DNA from: Zopfochytrium polystomum
Lineage: Eukaryota > Chytridiomycota > Chytridiomycetes > Chytridiales > Chytridiaceae
NCBI GenBank assembly: GCA_025765615.1
Contig: JAIVFJ010000125.1
Coordinates: forward strand, 124,001-188,000
Direction of reading: 5' to 3'
DNA: 64,000 bases
In this document: piece after piece, positions 44,541 to 55,953 of the stretch
How positions within the stretch are numbered: the first letter of the stretch is position 1
How the letters are laid out: every line of letters begins with the position of its first letter
The notes under the pieces: model-generated
Seen by the model: the letters and a program-made list of their open reading frames with translations, nothing else
Told to the model about the DNA's origin: nothing
The model's database searches: none
Translations under genes and position numbers: made by a program

Positions 44541-45667
44541 CTAACCACCCAACACTCCCATTTGCATCGCCTGTGCCCGCGCCGTTCCGATTGAGTGGCC
44601 TCCTTGCTTGGTATGTCGGTGGACATCGGTCCACATCCAAAACGCAAATAGAGCAGATGCGGCCCAGCCCGCCATGTCCACAGCACAGAGGAATGCCGTA
44701 AAATAGCTGCTGTTTCCCAAAGCTGCTAAAAAGTTGATCAGACCTCCCGATCCCGAGCCGGAAAATCCAATAAACATGTACGCGCTGAACGCGATATGGC
44801 ACCCTTCAAACAAAAGAAAGATATCTGTGACAGCGTTCAGCTAGTGCGATTTCCAGTTTTGAAGTGCTACTTACAGAAGAAAAGAGAGGAGTCCTTGGAA
44901 TACGCGATGTAGATGGGACGATACCATAAGTAAAATGACATGGCCGTTATGGTGAAACCTGTGGCACGATCGCTTCTTTAGAGAGAGCGAAAGACGAAGC
45001 GCTCTCACAATAGATCAAAGACACTCCAAAATCGTTGGCTGCATTGGGTGTGGACTTCGTTATAAGGAGGCTGAGGCATGTGACAAAGTTCCAGACGAGG
45101 AGGCACAAAGTGGCGAGCCAGAAGAAATAAATCTACAATTAGTTGTGTGAAGGCGGCAGATTAGCGTGTCGGCGATCGCCATATTCCCTATGCAACCGAT
45201 TCAAGCGATCACTTCCGATCATCTTCATACCTTTTTCATTACACTACGACTGAGTTCTGGAATCTCGCCGTCGATGTCGTGGTGAATCAGTGGGTAGAAT
45301 GGGGGCCTTATGCATGAGATCAGAGACCGATCCAAGTTAAGAGAAATCCCGGCAACCCGGCTCTATACCAGTTAGGAGGGCGAAACCCGTGCTGGCGCAT
45401 TGCCTGTTCCTGCTCCTGAAGGCCAGCCTCTCGTCGAGCAAGCTCCTCTTCCCTGCGAGCCAGCTCCGCCTCCTTTGCACGCAGATCCTGAGCGAGAGAC
45501 GCACCTCCAGCACCGGCCAGTCCCGCCGAAGCTGACGTGGAAGTCGTTGGGAGCACGGCGGTCACCGAGGCATCGTCCGCCAATGGAGCATATGCGCTCT
45601 GGTTAAGAGCATCGGCGATGGCTGGATCCGCGAATGGGTCCGCGAACTCGAGGCGGTGTTGATCCAT
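44541..45667 (-). CDS. secretory carrier-associated membrane protein (SCAMP)
   Basis: Five exons: 45357-45667, 45231-45306, 45009-45132, 44875-44958, 44541-44824; 292 residues. The N-terminus has DPF motifs (EFADPFADPAIADAL) and a heptad coiled coil (LRAKEAELARREEELARREA), as in animal and plant SCAMPs. The core has NWYRAGPPFYPLIHHDIDGEIP, then four membrane segments: FFWLATLCLLVWNFVTCL, GVSLIYCFTITAMSF, IFLLFEGCHIAFSAYMFIGF and AFLCAVDMAGWAASALFAFW. The signature SFYLWYRPIYIAYSKDSS lies between segments 2 and 3. SCAMPs cycle through Golgi, endosome and plasma-membrane vesicles. The first intron starts with an unusual GTTGCC donor but joins the family sequence exactly. Confidence 0.93.
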
Positions 45668-46185
45668 ATTTCAATTTTTCACAAAGACCACCCAACATCG
45701 AAATCTGCAAAACCCCGCCCAGCACCGAAAATAGGAAAAGGTTGAACAAATCAGTAAGCGATGCGACATTTGCCCTCACGTAGGTACTGTACCAGAAGGA
45801 GCACTACTGCTGCTCATTTGCCGGTATTGGTAGGAAAATATCACTGTGGTGCAGTTATGAGGATAAACATGTCAGTGCACATGAATTCGAGTCCTGGTCA
45901 ATACCTGCTATTACAGAATGACAACAACTTTTTCGTTCCAATCGGGTCTGCGCAATTTGAGAGTGTGAAGAATGAATAGCTTGATCACCAATAGATTGTC
46001 AATAATCTCGCTGTTGGCTTGTCTCTTCGAGAGAGAAACAACAAGAGGTTAATATCCCACCGTGCACACAAAGATAAGCAGCAGAAATGCAAAAGAAATT
46101 TGATGTGCCTGGCCTCAATCGCAGTGAAGGTTTGACAAAGACTCAGAGGATATTGGGTATCACAAGGGGAGTGTAGGCAGAATGT

Positions 46186-46522
46186 TGTTAGAGGTCATAG
46201 CAGCAGTACGCACAGCAGTCAAAAAAATTCACAATAGAATGGGTTTGGGTTTTTCTGCAAAGAGGTGGTGTGTACTGTTGGAATTTGGGCAGACAAAATT
46301 TTGGGAGGATTTGTCTGCACTTGCACTTGGTAAAGTGCAAAGTGGCCCAAGCATCCTCAAAATTTGGGGAAGTGTTTTTCCCCCTGGGCAGTATAAAAGG
46401 GCAGTTGGGTGTGAGAGGGAAACAGTAGTGAAAAGGAGAAGAACCTCATTGAATAAAAACCCCTCTACCCTAAAAACTGTCTCCCGTCCTTCATAGTCCT
46501 TGTACGCAGTCACCCCGCTACA
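46186..46522 (+). mobile_element. LTR-like segment (solo or 3' LTR of an unidentified retroelement)
   Basis: A segment starting TGTTAG and ending CTACA holds TATAAAAG at 46392, followed 60 bp later by AATAAA, the order expected of an LTR U3-R region. Just upstream, a short frame ending at a TAG (LNRSEGLTKTQRILGITRGV) could be the end of a pol gene. I find no convincing target duplication. Confidence 0.45.
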
Positions 46523-46550
46523 CTGCTAGTGGATACAAATTCCCATTATG

Positions 46551-46680
46551 TACTGCCTGCGGTTCTTGCGTTTTCTGCTTCGCCTTATGTAGTTCTTGCG
46601 CTTTCCACTTCGCTTCATGTGGTTCACACGTTGTCCACTTCGCTGTATACATGTGGTTCTAGCGTTTCCCACTTCCAGTT
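46551..46680 (+). repeat. four-copy tandem repeat, about 30-34 bp unit
   Basis: The unit is roughly TGTGGTTCTTGCGTTTTCCACTT with CGCTTCA, repeated four times with 70-85 % similarity. Confidence 0.7.
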
Positions 46681-47010
46681 TGTCGTGGGAATCACAACCA
46701 CCGGTTTCTGACCTCTCTCTGCCGCCTTGCAGACACTCAAGACCGCTTCCCAGCCTTCCTGAAAGGGCTGAATCGAATTGCTGGTTTCTGACTGCTCTCC
46801 TCCACCTTGGCAGCCAGATTGCGATTGGTGCAGATTGCGATCCTTGCCCCGACTCCTCCAGATTGATCACATTTGACTGCTCACCGCCTTTCGACTGTCC
46901 GATTGCCTCGACCTTTGCCACCGCTGCCAAATTGCCTGCCAGATCGCAATCATCGCCCCCCATTAGCCACCATCTTGCGCCTTGCCACCACCAGATCGCG
47001 ATCTCCTGAC

Positions 47011-47857
47011 ATGATTGTTGTGCTGAACGGAAAAAAAAAAACCTTATCAACCAACACACTCGGCTGCTCACCACCGCCTCAGGTTCGCGAGGTTTTGCCC
47101 GACACGACACCGTCGATCACACCGCCTATCACCATCGACAATTCAGAGGCGTCCTTGAAAAACAGTGCCGAGCCTTCCCCAGTCCCCACCACCAACACAA
47201 GACCGAAAAGAGAAATAGCGAGAGAGGATGCCGCCGCCGTCGACGTCGGTGCCCACAACGACCCGCAGACGCCGGGCCCAAAACAAAGCTCAGCAGGGAC
47301 TGCCATTACCGCCATCACCAGTCCCACTGCTTGTCAGCTCAAAAGCTGGCGGTTCGGGTTCAAGTGCGCTTCCACCGTATACGGAGCCGCAGCGAGTCCT
47401 CGTTGGTCCGCGTGTTCCGGGGTTGGCACGCAAGGGAAGCTGGGTCAGGCTAATAGGATTGTGTTCCCGACAAAGCCCGAGTTCCAACCTGTAGACGCGA
47501 TGGAAAAAAAAGCTGAAGTGCCCTATTTTTTCTCCAATGAGTTGAGAATGCTGCAAACTTCTTACAAGGATGTGTGCTTTGGGGGCCGGCACAGATCATC
47601 GAGTTGTACCGCAAGATACTAAATCGAAGGTGATTCCTTTGAAGGTGCGGTCGGCTGGCGAGAAAATTCTCGTCCTTGGGTACGACTCCAATGGATGGTC
47701 ATCCGACGGCAGATTCTACAGAGGAAAAACCATTGAAGCCAACGCCAAGAATTGTTGTAAGTACCAGTGCGGAATTGCCACTACGACGTGCAGTGCCCGA
47801 TGCTACGCGTTACTGTCCTCGATGTTTGAGCAAAAGGATACATTTACAGCGGCTTGA
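47011..47857 (+). pseudogene. hypothetical or decayed gene of unknown family
   Basis: A frame from the ATG at 47011 runs about 200 codons (Pro/Thr/Ser-rich, then KAEVPYFFSNELRMLQTSYKDVC) to a stop at 47622. Protein-like text continues in another frame from about 47570 (QIIELYRKILN, then VIPLKVRSAGEKILVLGYDSNGWSSDGRFYRG). The two parts probably belonged together. The Cys-containing end (NCCKYQCGIATTTCSARC) might be a zinc-binding module. No family recognised. Confidence 0.35.
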
Positions 47858-48072
47858 GTTCCCCTTTTTCCTGCAAGTTCTGGTTTTCTTTCCAAGTTTT
47901 TGAAGTTTTTGGATATTTCTTCTCCATCATTCAAATTGCGTCACTACTTTCCTTCTACTCGCCTTTTTGGACGTCTGATTTCACAGCTGTGACCTCACTG
48001 TCGGTACATTCGCTTTTTACCCTCCTTCGTGGTTATACACTTCCTACAAGCACGTTTCTTCCTATTCGGATT

Positions 48073-48074
<2 letters not shown>

Positions 48075-48111
<37 letters not shown>
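48075..48111. repeat. (GT)n microsatellite
   Basis: About 18 GT units followed by a T run; no gene overlaps it. Confidence 0.9.
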
Positions 48112-48113
<2 letters not shown>

Positions 48114-48480
48114 TTCTTTTTTCGTTTCAAATCCATTTCCCCTGCGTGTTTCATATCTGTGTGTACTCAGAACTACTCCAGCAGCAGGTTGTAGTAAGTC
48201 GCACACGGCGTACCGAAAACGGCAAGATCCAACCAAACCAGAGAGGGAAGGCAGGGTGGAGCGATCCATCGATTCGCTCCTGAGTGAGGATCGATGGCTG
48301 CGACATTGCAAGGGAAACGGAGATGCAGACAGACACGTGGAGGAAAACTAATGCTGAGGGGCATTTTGGCCTTCAAATAAGAAAAAGTCATACACCTAAT
48401 TCTACGCGTTGTACACAAGTTTTAACGGAAAGAAAGAGAGGATGCGCCACCGAGAAGAAGACACACCCAGAGACAGAGAC

Positions 48481-48580
<100 letters not shown>

Positions 48581-48616
48581 ACAGCGAGAGAGGGAGAGAC
48601 GCGCACCACCGGCCAC

Positions 48617-48622
48617 TATAAA
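48617..48622 (+). promoter_or_regulatory. TATA box of small secreted-protein gene
   Basis: TATAAA lies 133 bp before the ATG at 48755, between a GA tract and a C/T-rich leader. Confidence 0.55.
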
Positions 48623-48754
48623 TCCCCGGCGCCTTCCCACAAACTTCACTCTGCATCCGCACTCGCAAGCCCTGCCTTCTCCTTGTCCCCGCAATAGTCT
48701 CCTTATAGTCATCCCCTGTCCTCCTTCCCGATTCCAACCCAAAGAATCAACACA

Positions 48755-49257
48755 ATGCACCTCTCCCTCCCCTCGCTGTCAGTTCTCGTCATGCTGGCAG
48801 TTGCTTGCGTCGTTCAGGCGAAACCAATGTGAGACTATCGTTTGGTCACCTTCCACCCTGCCCTCAACAACCCAGTTCCTTCCGAAACCCGCCTATTGTT
48901 CCCAACCTTCGTCCAACCGGGAAGGCCAACCATCATCCGGGCACAATAAATAACGAAAACCTCACGTCAACTCATTCCCTCCAGTCCCACTGGCAACGCC
49001 CAAGATGCCGAAGCGCCGGCGCCGTGGGATGAGCACGACGACAAAACCGCCGACCGAGGACGCAACAGAGTCGTGGCCGTCTCACACTAACATCGCCAGT
49101 CAAGGAGCACCACCCGGTCGAGGAGAACGTTCAAAAGCACAAGGACAGGGACGGCAGGGTTATGGCTCGCTTCGACGAAAACAGCTCACACGCGCAGCAC
49201 AAGAAGAAGGCACAGGAGCTTAAGAAAAAGGTGAACGAATTGGCGAAGCATACATAA
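48755..49257 (+). CDS. small secreted lysine-rich protein of unknown function
   Basis: Exons 48755-48828, 48985-49069 and 49105-49257; about 103 residues. A signal peptide (LSVLVMLAVACVVQA) ends at KPIP. Exon 2 encodes an acidic linker (EAPAPWDEHDDKTADRGRN). Exon 3 is a charged helix-prone tail (VQKHKDRDGRVMARFDENS, AQHKKKAQELKKKVNELAKHT). The second intron is very short: 35 bp from the GTCGTG donor, or 26-32 bp from alternative donors. It contains a consensus CTAAC branch sequence and ends AAG. Without it, translation stops at SH. The three parts share the style of a small secreted protein. No known family; similar small cationic secreted proteins are often called candidate effectors, but nothing here supports that role. 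Confidence 0.6.
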
Positions 49258-49867
49258 ATGGGATGTGTGTGTGTTTAGTGATTCCATCCTGCTCTGTTGT
49301 TTGTCGACTTGGTAATTTTTGAAGAGAATTAATACATTTGCATTTTTCGGACGTGGAGAAGGACCAACTGAAGAGTGATATGGCAGGGCGCGACGATGCA
49401 GTGGGAGCCTGCAAAACGACTTCAGCGTAGCGAAGGCCTTTATTTTGGAGCTAGGAGCACATCTTGTTGCTTGGCCGTTGGCTTCCCTGACAGCAGGCGG
49501 TCGAAGAAGAAATGAGACTCCTTATCGAACCGTGGACGCAGCGACATGTCACCGGGACACCTTCTATCCACAAGGGGCGATCTACGCAGCGATGCTGATC
49601 AGGCCTATCGTTCACATTCACATCAGTTCCTCACAGCCAGCATGAATCCGATCGAAAACATACAGCAACACACCCAGAATCCTCGGCGGGCCTGACGCGT
49701 CCAGTGGAGTGGAGTGGAATGGGAAAAGGGCAGCGCAACAAATTCACTGGTTGTATTTACTCACCCAACCTCTTCTCAATAGGAAAAAAAAGAGGAGTGA
49801 GGAGCTCGGTGGCATGTACAACTGCAACAGAGAACTACGGAAGTTTCACACAACCACATCCATCGCC
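49258..49867. other. gene-free spacer
   Basis: No supported gene, RNA or repeat beyond short A runs. Confidence 0.45.
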
Positions 49868-50345
49868 TCAACGACTCTCCTTCCTCTGCGCTGCTGCGCC
49901 GTAGCGCAACTCGCGAATGGTGGGAATCCTCAAGTCCTCCCGGTGCGACTTGGAGGCCGGGTCGAAGTACGGCCTCTCACCCAGCGACACAACGCGGTCG
50001 CCGACCCTCAGCTCCTCCCCGTAATCAGACGTGGCCGAATGCACCGAGCTGCGGTTGTCCCAAATGGCCGCGTCGTTCTTGCTCCACTTGAACCGCACCT
50101 GCAGGTCGTGGTTCTCCGCATTCAGCCTGAACAGGTATTGCAGGACGGCGTCCGACTCGTCCTTGGACAGCTCGTTGATCTGCCGCGTGAAGCCGCGGAC
50201 GGCATAGACGCCCTTCCACCCCGTGACCGGGTTGGTGCGGATGAGCGGGTGCACCGCCTGCAGGCTGTCGCCCGCGTTCTCAGGCGCGCCGCGTTGTGCG
50301 TCGCCGTGAGGCCCTCGAGGAACTTTGCAAAGGCAGGGTCAGCCG
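49868..50345 (-). pseudogene. TauD/TfdA-type dioxygenase fragment, 5' part missing
   Basis: A minus-strand frame matches the C-terminal half of alpha-ketoglutarate/Fe(II) dioxygenases of the taurine catabolism type: HPLIRTNPVTGWKGVYAVRGFT, then VRFKWSKNDAAIWDNRSSVHSATSDYG with the second iron-binding His, and GDRVVSLGERPYFDP. Upstream, DPAFAKFLEGLTATHN also matches but in a different frame. Homology ends at about 50345, where AT-rich retroelement-like DNA begins. The first His-x-Asp metal motif is absent, so it is a truncated relic. Confidence 0.75.
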
Positions 50346-50483
50346 ATCACACCATTAATTTTTGATTTTTTGTCCCCAGTTGCAAACCAACATTTCATCT
50401 GCTGCAACACCACCTTCACAACACACTCAAAACCCAACAAAATCCTTTCAAACTTGGCACACATAATTGCCAAGAGATAACAA

Positions 50484-51262
50484 CATGACTACTGACTCAA
50501 CCAATCACATCAACGCAGACCAGAACGATGTGGTTGATCCACTAGACCTTTGCGACACTGCAACCTGTCTCATCAGAGATGGACCATTCCAAGGACAGAG
50601 ATTCCAATTGGTGCCTCTGCCTCATGGACAAGAGAAAGTAACTTGGTTTCCTGGTACACAGAACCAAGAATGCACATTGCTGTCTAATCATTCGTCGCCA
50701 CATCTATCGAGCCCTTCTCACCCAAATTTCACCTGGTCGAAACTTTGCTTACCAATTGGTTGGCAAATTTGGTATAATTTGCTGCACAGCAGACCAGGGA
50801 CTTGCAAAAGAGATCATTGACGACTTTGAACGCATCAAAATGGGACCAACTGAAACCTCAGATGCCTTCATTACCCAATTCACCAAAGCGAACCATTGAG
50901 TTGACAGTTTTGCAAAGTCAGCGGCTGGAGGACTCCTCGATCGTATTTGCCCTTTCTGAAAAGTTGTTCGAATCTTTGTTGGATTTTCCTTTCTCCATAT
51001 CCAACAGGCTTTTCTTGTTGTTGCCAACCCAGCTCGTCAGATAACAAGTTTAGCCAAACTAATCTCACTCTTCAAAAACCTGTTCAACGAAACAACTGTG
51101 ATAAGCAACATATCGACCTGGCCAATCAAAGTGACAAAGACTCAACTACTGCACCAGAAATCACCACACCAACTGTTACTATCCTGGTTATCTGCCTCTT
51201 CATATCGATTGAACAAGAAACAGCAGGGGCCTTCAAAAACCAACTTGGCTCCATCAACTAAT
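50484..51262 (+). pseudogene. decayed gag-like ORF, copy A
   Basis: The ATG at 50484 begins MTTDSTNHINADQNDVV, with GQEKVTWFPGTQNQ further on. After a frame change the text reads DQGLAKEIIDDFERIKMGPTET, followed by stops and shifts. Alignment by eye with copy B at 52726 shows the same blocks in the same order. The region is AT-rich compared with host genes. I take it as a relic of a retroelement gag, family unknown. Confidence 0.45.
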
Positions 51263-52725
51263 AATTATTCTGCTAAGTGTTTTGCTCTTCTCTTTTTATA
51301 TGCATCAAAGTAACTGCCTTTATCCTCTCAACATACAGCCATGCAGTCTCCTGTCAGTTTTGTAACTCATTTCTGAATGATTTGAGTCTGCATGCAATAT
51401 TCCTCTGCACATTCTTTCAGGATTCATCATTCTGTGAACATCGGACACAGACATTTCAGTTTTTGGAGACTGTGAGACTACACCGAGGTCTCAGTGATAA
51501 AGTCTAGGGATTTTATTTGCAAAAACAAGCGTACCTGTCATAAAACTGCATGGATCAGGACCCCTATTATTATTCCCAGTTCTTTAGTTTCCAAGGCGTT
51601 ATCAAAGTGTATTTGCGGCTAACTGTCTTTATTATTGGGCCTGCTTTTACCACTTTCGTCTTAACAGTTTCCGTTGCGCCAGGGTTTTCTCAACATATTT
51701 TCTTTTTCGGTGACTAACGGAGACTGCCTGACTGCCTAGGGATGGGGTGCCTGACAGGCCGTACCCCAAGCCCACCTAATTTATTATTTATTTTTGGCAC
51801 TTGTACATACATGCATAGGGTTGGGGGGGACTTAGAGCATTTGTGGTGGATGCTCCAAGTCAGGGAGGGTTGACTTGTCAGTTTTCTCTCTCTCTGTTTT
51901 TGGGCCATTTCTCTTTTTCCTTTTTTTCTTCAATCGATTTCTGTCCTTTGGCACCATACAGAGTCGCTTCAAATCCATCTGGCTCACTGAGGCAAGGGTT
52001 GTGAGAGGTGGTACACACCCAGGTGAGTACATGGTCCCTTCGGGGGCTCCTCTTAAGGGGCCGCGGGTGGGGAATGAAGCTGGCCCAACCACCGACTGTG
52101 TGACACTGCTGGCTCTCTGTTGGAGTGAGGATCACAGGCACTCGCCCACTGTGGTGTTGGAGTTGCACACATTACCTACACCTTTTAAGATCCTCTGACC
52201 TGTCATCAAGAGTAAAGATGAGTTAAGATGGCATAAGGGCTGGCCCCAGTGTTATCTACACTTTTCTCAATCTCTGGCACTGTACAAGTGCTTAGAGGTG
52301 GTTTCGAAGAAGTTTTGGCAGATAGTCGTCGATGAATTCTCTCAATGGATAGACAAAGAATCCTTGACATCGAAGAAGCAAGCACCTGAAAGCTTCAAGA
52401 GAAGTGTGGAATGCCCAAATTCGTCCTTGGCCTCGTGGGATATTGAGTTGCAAGCTGCATCTGCATTTTGGCCCATCTAGTCACTCAATTTCGCTCCACA
52501 AACATGACAAGTCTGTTTTTCTCAACACCAACTCGTTACACACACCTGCTACACCTATTCACACCAATATCTCGACCTCAAAGCATCATACTGAATTTGT
52601 TTAAGGCTTATTGAAGAATTCCACACTCATATTATCTGCTCAAGAGGTCTCAGAATTCGCCACCAAATCAGGGAAATCACTGCCTTTCAAATTTCTATTC
52701 TCCTGCACACATTTTCCTCCCAAAC
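51263..52725. other. AT-rich spacer between gag-like relics
   Basis: No coding signal that I can support. Pyrimidine-rich and T-rich tracts near 51880-51950 suggest further decayed mobile DNA. Confidence 0.4.
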
Positions 52726-53630
52726 ATGAGCGAATGTGATCGAATCAAGTATGCCTCCCGCGCATTCTCCATTCTCAAAGGTGCAGCAAATTTTGGAGAT
52801 TGGTTGGACAACCTAATTTCAGAACTATCCAACAAAAGCAATGGTCTCCGCCACTGCGTCAACCCAGATCGAATTAACGTATTACGCAACGATCAAGTGG
52901 ACCCCAATGATCCTAATGTCGGCCCAACATGCAGAGTACACAGGGGGCACAACCACGGCGAGCATTATGTATTTGCATGAGACGGGAGTGAGCTGGTCAA
53001 ATGGTTCTCAGGGACAGAAGACCAGAACGCATACTGTTTCCTTCTCATTCGACGACATGTTCAACCAGAGATCCTACCACAGTTCCCCCGACTGAGGACA
53101 AATTTTTGCCTACACACTGCTTGGATAAATCGCGATGTCGAGCAACAGATCAAGGATTAGCAAAGGAAATTATAGATGATTTCGAACATATAAAAATGGA
53201 ACCTGCAGAATCATCCGAGTCATTTGCAATGCGCTTCATTATGGCTTACCACAAAGTAGAAAGTTTTGCAGAAAGTTCATCAGTGGAAATCCACAGCTGC
53301 ATCACACCAATTTCCAAAGCTGTGCGAGTCTTCGTATCCGCCCTGAACAACACGCTAATCGATATGGGTGTTGCCAATACGTTCATGTTTGCAGGGAATC
53401 CAATTACTTCTGTTTCATCATTGACAAAACTAATCACCTTACTTAAATCTACTGCCTGCCAAAATACATATGATGAGAGGCGGGATCGACTTGCAGCACA
53501 ACAGGAGCGGGACCTGACAACAGCCATTCCAGAAGTCACTACACCAACAGCAAATGTAATTATTCAGCCAAAAGTACACTATAGTCAACTCCGTGGTCTG
53601 GCAGTTATCATAAACCTCAGCAGTATCTGA
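52726..53630 (+). pseudogene. decayed gag-like ORF, copy B
   Basis: The ATG at 52726 starts MSECDRIKYASRAFSILKG with NFGDWLDNLISELS. The frame ends at 52980 and resumes as LVKWFSGTEDQNAY, then DQGLAKEIIDDFEHIKMEPAESS, SFAMRFIMAYHKVESF and a basic/acidic tail to 53630. It matches copy A (WFxGTxxQ and GLAKEIIDDFExIKM). It directly abuts the copia LTR at 53628. Confidence 0.45.
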
Positions 53631-54752
53631 TGAAATCCCACCCAGGACTGGAGGGGACTTGGTGTGTGTGGGGATGAAGAGAGAGAGAGAGAGAGAGAGA
53701 GCAGTGATGATGGAAAAGGGAGAGGAGTGAGAGGATGGAGAGAGGAGAGAGGAGTGAGTGGGCAGAGATGGAAGAGAGAGCAAATGGAGGAAGAGAGATT
53801 GGCTTGTTTTGCACTGGATTCTGTTAAAGCAGCAAGGAGGGGATTGGATTCCTTTTTTTGATCTCTGTGAGAGGTTGCTGCTTTTATACTCCTGCAGGTT
53901 GGAGCCATCAGAAAACAGAGGGAGCAGTGGGCTGCACAGAGCAGGCCACAGAAATGAGATAAAACAGGCTGAGCACCAATCCCCAGCCTGGGCTAAGTAC
54001 CCATTCAGGGCTGAGTACCACCCAGTGCTGGGCATCACTCAGGGCTGAATACCAGCCAGGGCTGAGTACCAGCCTGGGCTGAGCACCACCCAGGGCTGAG
54101 TACCAGCCTGGGCTGTGCACCACCCTGGGCTAAGTACCAGCCAGGGCTGAGTACCACCTTGGGCTGAGCACTTTGTCTGGGCTGAGTACCACCAGGAACC
54201 AATTTACAGCTTGTTTGAGAAACAGTTGCTTGTAAATTGGTTTGGTTGTTTCCAAATCAGGAAGCTTGTTTGGGAAACAAGCTGCCTTTTTCCTTGTTTT
54301 TAGAAATCCATTGATTGGTGCAATCTCTGGTGAGCTCAGTTTTTATCTCACTTTTAGAAATGCAGTGATTGGTGCAATCCCTGATTCCTAAATGCCTGTT
54401 GCATTGCTCAGATTGCACAGCACAGCAGGAAAGCTGGAATTCCAGATCAGGAAGCGGAATTCCGATGCAGAGTGCGGAATTCCGGTGCAGAGAGCGGAAT
54501 TCCGATGCAGAGAGCGGAATTCCGGAGCATTGGGCAGTGGTACACTGCTTCTGCATGCTTGCTGTGCTGTGTTACATGTGCAGAGTGCGTAGTTTGAGCG
54601 TTTTTGTGCATGTTCTAATTGCATTGTTCCTACCGGTAGGATGAACAAAGCTAGAACAACAGCCGCCTTTGCCTATCTCTTTTTATTGAGAACAGATTAG
54701 CCCTTCCGAGCGCCCCATTCAAGTATTGAATCTACTGAGCCCTTCAACACCC
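53628..54752 (-). mobile_element. copia-family LTR (a), minus orientation, sense 5' end missing
   Basis: Read on the minus strand, the LTR ends ...GGGATTTCATCA at 53628. It includes TATAAAAG (near 53885), a GA/CT tract, a tandem array of about 17-bp GGGCTGAGTACCAGCCT-like units (53986-54193), a 20-bp GAATTC-containing array with five sites (54437-54525) and the palindrome TCCTACCGGTAGGA. The last about 90 bp that begin the intact LTR (c) are missing at the right end, where LTR (b) starts. Confidence 0.85.
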
Positions 54753-54754
54753 CA

Positions 54755-55953
54755 AGGGACTTGGTGTGTGTGGGGATGAAGAGAGAGAGAGAGAGAGAGA
54801 GAGCAGTGATGATGGAAAAGGGAGAGGAGTGAGAGGATGGAGAGAGGAGAGAGGAGTGAGTGGGCAGAGATGGAAGAGAGAGCAAATGGAGGAAGAGAGA
54901 TTGGCTTGTTTTGCACTGGATTCTGTTAAAGCAGCAAGGAGGGGATTTGATTCCTTGTTGATCTCTGTGAGAGGTTGCTGCTTTTATACTCCTGCAGGTT
55001 GGAGCCATCAGAAAACAGAGGGAGCAGTGGCCTGCGCAGAGCAGGCCACAGAAATGAGATAAAACAGGCTGAGCACCAACCCCCAGCCTGGGCTAAGTAC
55101 CCATTCAGGGCTGAGTACCACCCAGGGCTGGGCATCACTCAGGGCTGAGCACCAGCCAGGGCTAAGTACCAGCCTGGGCTGAGCACCACCCAGGGCTGAG
55201 TACCAGCCTGGGCTGTGCACCACCTAGGGCTAAGTACCAGCCAGGGCTGAGTACCACCTTGGGCTGAGCACTTTGTCTGGGCTGAGTACCACCAGGAACC
55301 AATTTACAGCTTGTTTGAGAAACAGTTGCTTGTAAATTGGTTTGGTTGTTTCCAAATCAGGAAGCTTGTTTGGGAAACAAGCTGCCTTTTTCCTTGTTTT
55401 TAGAAATCCATTGATTGGTGCAATCTCTGGTGAGCTCAGTTTTTATCTCATTTTTAGAAATGCAGTGATTGGTGCAATCCCTGATTCCTAAATGCCTGTT
55501 GCATTGCTCAGATTGCACAGCACAGCAGGAAAGCTGGAATTCCAGATCAGGAAGCGGAATTCCGGTGCAGAGAGAGGAATTCCAGATCAGGAAGCGGAAT
55601 TCCGATGCAAAAGGGCGGAATTCCGGTGCAGAGAGCGGAATTCCGGAGCCTGGGGCAGTGGTACACTGCTTCTGCATGCTTGCTGTGCTGTGTTACATGT
55701 GCAGAGTGCGTAGTTTGCGCGTTTTTGTGCATGTTCTAATTGCATTGTTCCTACCGGTAGGATGAACAAAGCTAGAACAACAGCCGCCTTTGCCTATCTC
55801 TTTTTATTGAGAACAGATTAGCCCTTCCGAGCGCCCCATTCAAGTATTGAATCTACTGAGCCCTTCAAACACCCCATCCAATGTGATTGGATGGAGTTCT
55901 CAAAGGGATCATCAGTAACGGGCGTAGTGTACCCCGTGGGTCGAATCTCAACA
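54755..55953 (-). mobile_element. copia-family LTR (b), 3' LTR of the minus-strand element, left end truncated
   Basis: Begins on the minus strand with TGTTGAGATTCGACCC at 55953, directly downstream of the RNase H reading frame. It carries the same TATA box, 17-bp array, palindrome and six GAATTC sites as LTR (c). About 30 bp at its sense 3' end (through TTTCATCA) are missing at the join with LTR (a). A G-rich tract (GCGGGGG) just before it on the minus strand may be the polypurine tract. Confidence 0.85.

Noticed and set aside
46186..46522. Target-site duplication for the LTR-like segment
   Set aside because: Flanking pentamers (AATGT or CAGAA versus CTGCT) do not match for any tested end.
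53986..54193. Regular short repeats that might suggest a CRISPR-like array
   Set aside because: Units are contiguous without unique spacers, occur within every LTR copy, and the host is a eukaryote.
54369..54644. Short ORFs in LTRs repeated at 55469 and 58428
   Set aside because: They are translations of the GAATTC minisatellite and change with unit number; no codon-level constraint.
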